This document shows, piece by piece, positions 8,400 through 17,800 of a stretch of DNA of 64,000 nucleotides. Origin of the DNA: Clostridia bacterium (GTDB lineage Bacteria; Bacillota; Clostridia; Oscillospirales; UBA644); the NCBI GenBank assembly GCA_017621705.1, contig JAGASR010000018.1, forward strand, positions 1 to 64,000. Reading direction: 5' to 3'. The notes under the pieces were generated by a model. That model saw only the letters and a list, made by a program, of their open reading frames with translations. It was not told where the DNA came from and did no database searches. How positions within the stretch are numbered: the first letter of the stretch is position 1; every line of letters starts with the position of its first letter. The translations under genes were made by a program, and so were the position numbers.

Positions 8400-9344
8400 A
8401 TGAATATAACAAGACTCGAACCCGTTTATAAGGATTATATTTGGGGCGGCAACAAACTCAATGAATTTTACGGTAAAAACAGCGGTCTTTCCGTAACAGC
8501 TGAAAGCTGGGAGCTTTCCTGTCATAAAGACGGTATGTGCCGTATTATCGATGGCGACTATGCAGGCAGAACTCTTCTCGATGCTATAACCGATGATCCT
8601 GCTGCTCTCGGTGAAAAAGCTGCACGTTTTGAATTCTTTCCGATTCTTATAAAATTCATAGACGCTCTCAGTGATCTTTCTGTTCAGGTACATCCGTCCG
8701 ACGAATATGCTCTCAAAAATGAGGGACAATACGGTAAGACCGAAATGTGGTACGTTGTTGAAGCCGAAGAAGATGCAAAACTTGTTTACGGTCTCAATAA
8801 AGAAGTTTCAAGAGAAGAGTTTGCGGAACTTGCAAAAGGTCCCGAACTTATGAATGTTCTTAACTTCGTACCCGTAAAAAAAGGCGATGTTTTCTTCATT
8901 CAGTCCGGCGTTATCCATGCAATCGGTAAAGGCCTTCTTATCTGTGAGATCCAGCAGAACAGTAACCTTACTTACCGTGTTTATGACTACGACAGAACCG
9001 ATGCTCAGGGCAACAAACGTCCTCTCCATGTAGAAAAAGCGATTGCTGTTTCCAAACTCGGCACGGAACCGCTCAAAACATCCGGAGAACTTGTTCTTAA
9101 AAACGATACCGTCACAGTCGAAAACCTTGCTACCTGTGAATACTTCGTCGTAGATAAGATCGTTCTTGACGGAACATATTCCATAGTTCCTGACGGAAGC
9201 TTTATCTCCGTTACCGTTGTTGACGGCTGTGGTAAAATCGGCGGACTCGAAGTTTCCAAAGGTACTACTGTTTTCATTCCCGCAAATGCCGGTTCCGCAC
9301 TCCTCGAAGGAAATATGACTGTTCTTTCGTCATATGTTAAATAA
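8400..9344 (+). CDS. manA: Mannose-6-phosphate isomerase, class I
   Basis: 314 aa, typical of the short Firmicutes type. It interconverts mannose-6-phosphate and fructose-6-phosphate in the cytoplasm using zinc. Visible hallmarks are the YIWGG N-terminal motif, LSVQVHPSDEYA with a metal-binding His, the GKTEMWYV segment that normally supplies a metal ligand, and GVIHAIGKG. CEIQQNSNLTYRVYDY is the conserved substrate-site signature. A GGAGG ribosome site lies 11 nt before ATG. It is 32 nt upstream of the LtaS-like gene and probably co-transcribed with it; mannose-6-P could feed sugar nucleotides for envelope polymers. Confidence 0.93.
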   Translation: MNITRLEPVYKDYIWGGNKLNEFYGKNSGLSVTAESWELSCHKDGMCRIIDGDYAGRTLLDAITDDPAALGEKAARFEFFPILIKFIDALSDLSVQVHPSDEYALKNEGQYGKTEMWYVVEAEEDAKLVYGLNKEVSREEFAELAKGPELMNVLNFVPVKKGDVFFIQSGVIHAIGKGLLICEIQQNSNLTYRVYDYDRTDAQGNKRPLHVEKAIAVSKLGTEPLKTSGELVLKNDTVTVENLATCEYFVVDKIVLDGTYSIVPDGSFISVTVVDGCGKIGGLEVSKGTTVFIPANAGSALLEGNMTVLSSYVK

Positions 9345-9376
9345 TTTTTAAAGAAACATAAAGGTTTAAAATACAA

Positions 9377-11443
9377 ATGACAACCAACAAGAAAAAGAAG
9401 AGCAAGTTTTCGAAACGCTATTTCTGGTTTGTTTTTCCTCTTGCTATTCTTTTTTATGAATTTATCCTTAAAGTGAAAGTCTTCGGATTTTCTTTTGATG
9501 AAGGCTTTTTCTTTACACTTTTATTTTCGCTTTCGGCAGGTCTTTTTATGACCGCTGTCTGCACATTTTTCAAAACCAAGATCGCAAATATAATAACAAT
9601 AGTCTCTCTTTCGTTCTTCCTTGTTTTATATGGGTCTCACCTTGTATATAATGAGATCTTTAAAAAGTTTTATACACTGTTTTCTCTGCAGGGAGCAGGG
9701 GAGGCAATCAAGGGTTTTACCACTTCAATGTGGAAAGGCATAGGCGTATCTATCCCGTTTATCCTCCTTTTTATTGCTCCTCTTGCAATATATCTTATAT
9801 TCAGAAAAAAACAGTTAAAACCGAGAAGAACAAAGCCGAAGATGACTATCGCACTGCTCTCTTCGTCAGTTGCTATATTTGTTTTAACGCTTGTTCTTGT
9901 TAACTTTTCATCTGTCGGAACTCCCAGCGCAAAAGATCTGTATTATCATTCTTTATCGATAGAGCCGTCTGTACGTAATTTCGGTATTCTTACGTCTGTA
10001 CGTTTGGATTTTCAGCATATGTTTATTCCTTATACTGAAAATCTCGGAGACGACGATATTGTAGATATCCCCGATATTCCGGTTCTTCCTCCCGTTGTTG
10101 AAGATCCTATTGATGAGCCTATTACGGAAGATCCTGTTGTCGAAGAGGTTGTCGAAGAAGTATTTACTCCCGTAGACAATGCGATGATAATCGATTTTGA
10201 GACTCTTATCAATACTGAGACAGACAGCGAACTTCTCGCCATGAATAAGTATTTTTCAAGCCTTACGCCAACTCTTACAAATGAGTATACTGGTATTTTT
10301 GAAGGCAAAAATCTTATTTTTATGACGTGTGAAGCTCTGTCGAAGTATGCTGTTCGCCCTGATACAACGCCGACTTTATATAAAATGATGACGGAAGGCT
10401 TCTATTTTACGAACTTCTATAATCCCAGTTGGCCTGTTTCGACTTCGGATGGTGAATATGTCGCATGTACAGGTCTTATACCGAAATCAGGCGTATGGAG
10501 TTTTTACCGTTCCGGTTTAAATAATAACCTTATGCCGTTCTGTATGGGTAACGCATTAAATCCTCTCGGATACAGAACCCTTGCTTATCATAATAACGAT
10601 TATACCTATTATAATCGAGATCTTTCTCATCCCAATATGGGATATATATATAAAGGTGAGGGCAATGGTTTGAATATTACCAAACGTTGGCCCCAGAGCG
10701 ACCTTGAAATGATGCAACTTACGTATAATGAGTTTATGCATAACACGCCGTTTCATGCTTATTATATGACGGTAAGCGGGCATATGGAATATACATGGAT
10801 CGATAACTCGATGTCTTCAAAACATAAGCAAGAAGTAATCGATCTTCCGTACTCAATGCCTGTTCAGGCATATCTTGCTTGCAATATGGAGCTCGATAAG
10901 GCTTGTGAATTTCTTCTCGAAAAGCTCAATGAGCTCGGTATTGCCGAAGATACTGTTATTGTTATGAGCCCCGACCATATTCCTTACGGTCTGACTTATG
11001 AGGAATACAGCGAACTTGCAGGCGAAGAGCTCAGCCCTGATCTCGGTCCCGATTATTTTGAAAGTGTCTGCATAATTTACTGCCAGGGCATGGAACCGAT
11101 AGTTGTCGATAAGATAACCTGCAGTCTTGATATTATCCCGACTCTGTGTAACCTTTTCGGCCTCGAATTCGATTCCCGTTTGCTTATGGGCTACGATATG
11201 CTTTCCACTGCGCCTTCTCTTGTTATTTTTGATAACTACAGTTGGCTTTCCGATGCAGGCTTTTACAATGCGAAGACAAGAACTTTTACTCCCGCAGATG
11301 GTCTGGAAGTCGATAAATCGTATGTTTCGACTATGAACACCGTCGTTGCCAATAAATTCAAGTATTCGGCAAGAATACTTGATAGAGATTATTACGGTTA
11401 TCTTCAGGATAAACTCGGTCTATGGCCGCAACTCCAAGATTAA
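9377..11443 (+). CDS. LTA synthase-like membrane sulfatase
   Basis: 688 aa. About five hydrophobic segments fill residues 12-205. An acidic, proline-rich linker follows (roughly 220-265, built on repeated E/D-P-V/I units). The extracellular alkaline-phosphatase-superfamily domain comes next: GKNLIFMTCEAL gives a metal-binding Glu, PVSTSDGEY supplies the likely catalytic Thr, and VIVMSPDHIPYG the distal Asp/His metal ligands. This layout fits LtaS-type phosphoglycerol transferases that polymerise glycerol-phosphate on lipoteichoic acid; transfer onto another glycan is also possible. The acidic linker is longer than in Staphylococcus or Bacillus LtaS and probably acts as a wall spacer. Confidence 0.85.
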   Translation: MTTNKKKKSKFSKRYFWFVFPLAILFYEFILKVKVFGFSFDEGFFFTLLFSLSAGLFMTAVCTFFKTKIANIITIVSLSFFLVLYGSHLVYNEIFKKFYTLFSLQGAGEAIKGFTTSMWKGIGVSIPFILLFIAPLAIYLIFRKKQLKPRRTKPKMTIALLSSSVAIFVLTLVLVNFSSVGTPSAKDLYYHSLSIEPSVRNFGILTSVRLDFQHMFIPYTENLGDDDIVDIPDIPVLPPVVEDPIDEPITEDPVVEEVVEEVFTPVDNAMIIDFETLINTETDSELLAMNKYFSSLTPTLTNEYTGIFEGKNLIFMTCEALSKYAVRPDTTPTLYKMMTEGFYFTNFYNPSWPVSTSDGEYVACTGLIPKSGVWSFYRSGLNNNLMPFCMGNALNPLGYRTLAYHNNDYTYYNRDLSHPNMGYIYKGEGNGLNITKRWPQSDLEMMQLTYNEFMHNTPFHAYYMTVSGHMEYTWIDNSMSSKHKQEVIDLPYSMPVQAYLACNMELDKACEFLLEKLNELGIAEDTVIVMSPDHIPYGLTYEEYSELAGEELSPDLGPDYFESVCIIYCQGMEPIVVDKITCSLDIIPTLCNLFGLEFDSRLLMGYDMLSTAPSLVIFDNYSWLSDAGFYNAKTRTFTPADGLEVDKSYVSTMNTVVANKFKYSARILDRDYYGYLQDKLGLWPQLQD

Positions 11444-11488
11444 ATATTTAGTTCGACAAAAAGTCACTAATATTTTACAGATAGGGGC

Positions 11489-11517
11489 TTGCAAAACCGA
11501 TTTATTTGTGTTATAAT
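11489..11517 (+). promoter_or_regulatory. Promoter of tRNA-Arg
   Basis: TTGCAA (11489-11494), a 17-nt spacer and TATAAT (11512-11517), 60 nt before the mature tRNA. Confidence 0.8.
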
Positions 11518-11520
11518 ATC

Positions 11521-11563
11521 CAAGCTGATTTGAGAGACGTCATGACCTCTTAAAATCAGCTTG
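11521..11563 (+). other. Imperfect hairpin in the tRNA-Arg leader
   Basis: CAAGCTGATTTGAGAG and CTCTTAAAATCAGCTTG pair around a 10-nt loop (one bulge or mismatch). The hairpin lies between promoter and tRNA. It could guide 5' processing or folding of the precursor; there is no T-run, so termination is unlikely. Confidence 0.6.
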
Positions 11564-11576
11564 AATATATGCGTGT

Positions 11577-11653
11577 GCGCTTTTAGCTCAGCTGGATAGA
11601 GCAACTGCCTTCTAAGCCGTAGGTCGGGGGTTCGAGTCCCTCAAAGCGCGCCA
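11577..11653 (+). tRNA. tRNA-Arg: tRNA-Arg (anticodon UCU), prophage integration site
   Basis: 77-nt cloverleaf with encoded CCA. The acceptor stem is GCGCTTT/AAAGCGC with discriminator G, followed by a GCTC/GAGC D-stem, anticodon loop CTTCTAA (UCU, Arg), and a GGGGG T-stem with a G-U pair around TTCGAGT. The anticodon stem ACTGC/GCCGT has one U-C mismatch at positions 29/41. The 3' part from the anticodon loop onward is duplicated at 45995-46044, so the prophage restored the gene when it integrated. Confidence 0.95.
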
Positions 11654-11658
11654 AAGAT
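11609..11658 (+). repeat. attL core (50-bp direct repeat)
   Basis: Identical over 50 nt to 45995-46044. It begins in the tRNA anticodon loop and ends 5 nt past CCA, in the standard position for a tyrosine-integrase phage using a tRNA 3' half. Confidence 0.95.
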
Positions 11659-11711
11659 AAAACCTTGAAATCATGCGTTTTTCGCTTGGTTGCAAGGTTT
11701 TTCTTTTTTTA
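11659..11711 (+). terminator. Phage-borne terminator downstream of tRNA-Arg
   Basis: AAAACCTTG and CAAGGTTTT form a 9-bp stem around a 25-nt loop, followed by TTCTTTTTTT. It lies on the phage side of attL, so it replaces the host terminator now stranded at 46043-46071. Confidence 0.75.
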
Positions 11712-11769
11712 TAAATAAATATTAATCCGTGCGTAAGTGTGCGTAAAAGAATATTTAAAAGCGTGTACG

Positions 11770-11791
11770 TGTTGTCAAAAATGGTGTCAAA
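11770..11791 (+). other. Candidate integrase arm-type sites, left end
   Basis: TGTTGTCAAAA (11770-11780) followed by GGTGTCAAA (from 11784). The same TGTTGTC word recurs three times beside attR. Identification as Int-binding arms is inferred from position and repetition. Confidence 0.45.
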
Positions 11792-11829
11792 TATAAATTC
11801 ATTTACCTTTAATAAGATATAAAATAATA

Positions 11830-11882
11830 AAAAACAGCCTGAACGGAAGGACGAAGGATACTGCTCCGCAAAGGCTGTTTTT
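11830..11882 (-). terminator. Terminator of the late operon
   Basis: On the minus strand AAAAACAGCCT and AGGCTGTTTTT form an 11-bp stem around a 31-nt loop followed by TTATTATTTT, just beyond the stop of the 2252-aa gene. Confidence 0.8.
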
Positions 11883-11896
11883 CATATGATGATATT

Positions 11897-14800
11897 TTAT
11901 TCTTTTGATTTAGCTTTATTTTTACGTTTCTTCATTTCAGAATTGATCTTCGTCAGTTCGAAACCGTCTCGGAGCATTATTCTCTTGAGTGATTTATATT
12001 CTGACTGATCGTTTTTGAAAGCATCATAAAGTAGATCGTAAAATCTTGATTTACTGCCGAGACCGTATCGTGCCTTTAAGACAGCATACTGCGCATCGTA
12101 GCCGACTGCTTTTGCGGTATTCGAGACCATCCCATAAAAAATATTTTTTATGTTTCCTGCAGGTATCTTGCAGAGTTCGGCGACACAGATTCCCATATTC
12201 TCGACAGATCTGAAAAGAGATTCTGCAGATCCTTCGCCGTCAACAAGTTTATCTGCATGTGAACTAACTTTTTGTATTGAATTAAGAAGTTTTTCCACGC
12301 TTCCAAAAAAAACATTTGACGTCCCGTAATAGAGATCGTGTGTCGTCAATGAATACATCGCATCAAAAAGTTCTTGGCCGAGTACTACGGATCCGAAAGT
12401 GTCTGACAAAATGTCTATGCCAAGTCCTTTTAATACCGAACCTACAGTCATTTCACCGCCTTCTTCGTAATTTTCAAGTTTATCAAGAAGGATTTTTGCA
12501 ATAAAGCCCATAACGGCGGTTGTCATATTTTTTACGACTGTTGCAGATATTGTTAACGCTATTTTCTCGTTTGATTCATCAAGTTTCGTTCTTGCTTCTT
12601 TGAGAACCTCTTGGTTTAACGGATTCTTTTCTGCATTTCGAAATTCCTTTGTTCTTACTGAATGCTCGGAAATAGCTTCGCATACTTCACCATAGGTTTT
12701 GAACGCATCTGTTTTAAAACTTGTGAACAGCTGATCGAGAGGATTGTTGCTTCTCAATATTCCGGGCAGCTGTATTGGTTCTCGAGAGGCTTGTGTCCTT
12801 TCCATGATTTCTTCAAAGATTTTTGCAACTACTCTGTTATACTCGTTAGAACCTTTTTCCCACTTTCCATCTTGATTTAGGTTATCGTCTACATAGTGTT
12901 CAGCGACACTCCATTGACGTCGAGCAACTCCTGCATCGATATATTGTAGCCAATCCATCAACCACGGAAATCTTTTTTCCCAACCCTGTTTTCGGTAGAA
13001 ATTACTGAACTCATACGGCTTATTTCTTGACCAGAGAAGAGGGGAGAACTCGTTTATTGTTTTAATATCTGCAACCGATTTCCCGACAAGATTATGGGTT
13101 GCTGTTTTAAGGACCGGCTTCCAACCAACGACAGCTGCCGCCGCAGGAAATGCGCTGATCTGTTTTGCGGCAGAAGAAAGGTTCGCACTCAAAACAGCCG
13201 TTGCAGCATTTCCTTTCAATTTTCTTCCTATTTCTTGAAAGAGACCGTCCGGGGATTTTCGATTCCCCTCGATGTCTGCAATAAAATCCATAATGTATCT
13301 TTTCGCGCTTTCTCCCCATTCTGCGCCTATGGTTTTTTCTACAGACTCTCGTCTACCTTCAAAGACAGTCCCATATACGCTTTTAAAATCTCGTAAGGGA
13401 ATCGCAAGACCAGCAAAGAATGATACTCCTTTAAGGTGATTATCTACGACAGAGAAAACATCCTGCAAAAGTATCGCACCGTTTGCCCCTGAAACCCTAT
13501 CTTTCAGATGTGACCAACTTTCAACTGTCTGAATTGCATCGGTCATAAAACTTGTAGTCGGATCTTTGCTTGCTAAGCTTTTTACTGTTGATATGGGGAA
13601 ATAATATCCTTCCCCGGCTTTCATAAATCCGTAGAGCACAAGAGCTACTTCGTTTATGAGGTTCGGCGCAATAACATTCATATAGTCTTCAACCAGTTCC
13701 GCAATCCTTTTCTCAAACGGTGTTGCGCTTTCCCACAAAACGTCGATTTCTCGTCTTGAGAGGTTTACCACTTCCCCTTGGTCTTCGGCTGCTTTTGTTT
13801 TTCCTTCTTTCAGAAGCTTGATGTCCGGAATCAGAATACCTCCGCCTTTGAGAAATGGGGTGTCCTGAATATGGTACATAGCATGGTCGTCTTTGCTGAG
13901 ACAATGAAGAGCTATTAATTGGGCAGGAGTTATTTTTAATGCCTTGGTTTTTCCGTCTTTTTTATCGACAATGTTTTTGGCAAAAATTTCTCTTGCCTTC
14001 GGTCCGGTTATCTCTTTCATTTTTTCTGTCTCTTTGAAGACTTCTTCAAATTTCATAGTGACATCTTTCGTAATGCTTAGGGTTTTTTTATACCCTTCGG
14101 AAATATTTTCAAACAGTTCGACAAAAACACTTCCCTCTTTATATCCGCTCATCATTCGGGCAACATGCATAGGGGACAGCATCGAAAGTTTGAATTTAGA
14201 AAACTTAGATACGGGGTTGACTTTTTGTATTTTGGCACCATAGCTTACTTCTTCTGCAAGTTTTTCTGCGTAATCATATATTTTATGTTTTTTTCTTGCC
14301 CCCAGTAGATATTCTCCGTTTCTGACCTGGTTTTCAAGGGCAAGACCTGCATTAATCAGGCTTTGAAGTTTATCTGTAGATATATTTGATATTTCTATCT
14401 TTTTGCCGTCTTTTATTTCCCCAAGACTTGATATGTCCCTTTTATCAAACTCTATAGATCTGAGATCGGATATATCACGTTTCATTTTCTCACTTAATGC
14501 AAGTGTTGTTCCGCTTTCTTTTTGGTATTCCTCTATCTTCTTTGCCAGTTGACTGATAGATGTTTTTGTTTTGCTTGACATCGAAACATCTCCGGTATAC
14601 AGTTTACCGATAGTTTCTTCTATCAGCTTGATGTTTTCCGGTGTGGTTTTCATACGCTGTAAGCGACGTGAAACACGCAAAAGCTGCTCCTGAAGCTCTC
14701 TTGTTTTTTTATTCGCTTTTTCGTCAGCATGTTTCTCTTTGACATATTCGAGTTCACGACGGGCTTCGGCTTTCTCTTCAATGAGTTTCTGTCTGTATTC

Positions 14801-17800
14801 TTCACGAATAACGTCGGAATCTCTTGCTCCTGACCATTCGTCAAGCACCGCAGAGAGAAGATCTTTCTTTATGGACTCGATAATTTCGGGTGTTGCTTCT
14901 TCAAACCTCGGTGCATAGGTCTTCTTTAAAGACTTTGCCACCTCTGCGATCTGTTTGAGTTGCTCGATCTCGTCCTCAATTCCGTTCGGGAACTTATCGG
15001 GATATCTTTCTACAAGGTCGCTGTAGATATCTCCGATATTGGGAGACTCTTTGAGCTCCTTGTTTGGATTTTCGGGATCGAACGTCATGTCATTCTTTGA
15101 AACAATACTTATTTTTGGCATAACGCCGAGAAGGCTTTGCCTGAACTTGGTGAAGTCACGTTTTCTTTCTCCGAAATTGTATGAGCTCATAAGAGACACC
15201 CTGAATTGAGTATCTTTCAACTCTTGTTTCAGCTTTGTTTCTTCCGAAGAAGGAGACGACACTTCCGATCTTGCAGCTTCTGCGATCTCACTCGCAACAA
15301 TATTCAATGCTTTGTTGTATTTTTCATTTGAAGAAAATCCTTTCTCGAGATCTTCGATGCTCATGTTGTTTAAACTTTCAGCGACGATCTCGGAAATATC
15401 CGAAGCAGAGATCTCACCGTTGGGAACATCAAAATCTTTCAAAAATTTTCTGACCGCAGGCCGAACATCTTCAGCGATAAAAACGGTTCTGTTGTCTATT
15501 CTTTTACGTATAAGAGATTCAAGAACCTCAGAAGATGCTTCCTCACCCCCCTCCGAACTGAGTTCAGAAGTGCTGTCGTCGTCCTTGAATGAATATTTCC
15601 CGTCGTTTTGCGTATTATGGGTATTGACAGAAGTATCGGTTTGTGGTATACTGTCTTCAAAAGAGGAAACAGCTTCTTGCGATGTTAAAACAGGGGACCT
15701 TCGGGTTGGCCAGTTGGCTAAGGGCTGTTTCCTCATTTTTTTGTTTTCTTTTAAGGAAACGGTGTAAACGTACTTCCCTGTCTCGTTTTCCTTTACGTTT
15801 ATTACAACATCAAAATAATCACCGTCCGACTGTATGGTTTTAACGAAATAATCATAATTAAAGACGCCCTCGTGTCCTTTCTTGGTTTCCGTTCCCTCTC
15901 TTGGAGGAGCAGAACCCTCATATCTTGAATTTTCAAACAAAGTGAATATATCGCCGCCCGCGCCTATGTTTGTTCTCGCATTACCCCCGGATCTATCCGA
16001 ATTTCTGTCGCCGTGCACAAATTTATATGCATCTTTAGGATCAATGCTCGCATAATATGCTGTATTGTCGATAAAAAACTTTGCTGTCTTGCCTTTGTAT
16101 TCATTTTTTATTTTGTTTACAAGGATCTTTTTCCTATCGTTATATCGTAACTTTTTGACATCTTCGCTCGTCTCATAAATCTCAATACCGTTTTTATCTA
16201 CGCCCTTAAAAACAAACATTCCGTCGCTGTCCGTTGAAATTATATTCTCTTTTCCCTTTGCTGTCTTTGCAGAAGCGGCGAAAAGATCGGAATAACGTTT
16301 TTCGAGGGCTTCGAGGTTTGATATTTCCGTTTCCGTATTATTTGCGGAGGCGGATTTTTTTGTGAAAACGGATTTGATATTTTCAATAATATTGCGGAGA
16401 AAGTCAAGGAACTTCTGCGCGGCGGTTCTGTTATTTTTAACGAGGGATTCGAAGGCAGTATCATCACCGTCAAAAAGTCTCTTTGAAAACTCTGCTGCAA
16501 CTTCCTCCGCAGCTTCGATATCGGAGAGTATCTTTCCTTTGTTTGCGTATTCTGCTTTCTTCCGTGCTATAAGATCTGTTTCCGGGATCTGTTTTTCCTC
16601 GGAAAGGAAAGAGAGAGCTTCTTTTTGATAGCTTCCGTAAAGATCCGGAGCAGTTTCCGCGAAACGGTGGATCAATTCATGCCGCGCGATAGAATAAACT
16701 TTACTCGGATCTGAAATGTTGATGTGGATAACACCGTCTTTGTAGTAGCCGTCAGCTTTCCCGTCTGCGATATTGTCCGTGAGAATTATTTTTGTACCGA
16801 GTATCTTTGCAGTATCAGACAGCGTCTTACGCTGTTGCTTTGTGAGTGTATCTGAAAATTCGTTCATAACAAGTCCCGACTTCTTTCCTAAATAAGTAAC
16901 GGAACCCGTGCGCAGTTTTTCTCTTGCCGCCGCCTGAGCAATAGCGTATTCTTTCTGACCGAGGGAAAAAGCATCTTTTATGCCTGTTATATCTTTGAAG
17001 ACCTGCAGCTCGGTCGCTCTCGAGATCGGGAGCCCGACCTTACCCATAGTATAGAAACGTTCAAATTCTGCGGCAATACTACTCTGAGGCACGTCGACGT
17101 TATCTTCATAAAGATCTGAAAGGAGCTTCTTTGCATCATCGGAGAATTTCGAGGAATCAACATTGTTCGGTACCGTCACAGTCCAACCATGAGAGGGAGA
17201 GACTGAAACGGACTGATTTTCCGTTCTCGGCATTTGCGCAGTGTAAATCTCCGAAGGATCAACGTTCTTTTGGATTCGCTCAAGAAAATCGTCGGTAAAC
17301 ATCGTCTGCTGACCTTTTTCCGTAAGAACGGGGGACGGCCTATTCGAATTTGTTCCTTTTGAAAATTGATTCACAGCGAAAGAGCCACTGCCGAGCAGTG
17401 CGGAATAACCGAGCGAATAAAGGAATCCTGTGAGGGCAGAAGAAAGAAGCTCCTTACCGGTTGCGGTCTCTGCATCGGGATCGTATGTCTGCTGTTTTGC
17501 GTAAGGCTCGATAAAGCTCACCACGGCTTCTTCGAGACCTTCACCGAGTTGTGGAATAACATTAAAAGCAGTTCCGAGAATGATCTTTCCGGCTTTGCTG
17601 TCAACGAAGTTCGGGAGGATCTTTCGGGCGACTTTTGTAAGAGTTTTTTGATTAATAAAACCGCCGAGAACTTTCTCAAACGGTGAGAACATAACTTCGC
17701 TTAATGCTTCTGCAGTACCCATGACCGTTGAATAAGCGGAGGCATCGTCGAGCGTTGCACCTTCGGAGAGAGCCGAACGCATAGAACCGCCTTTTGCGGA

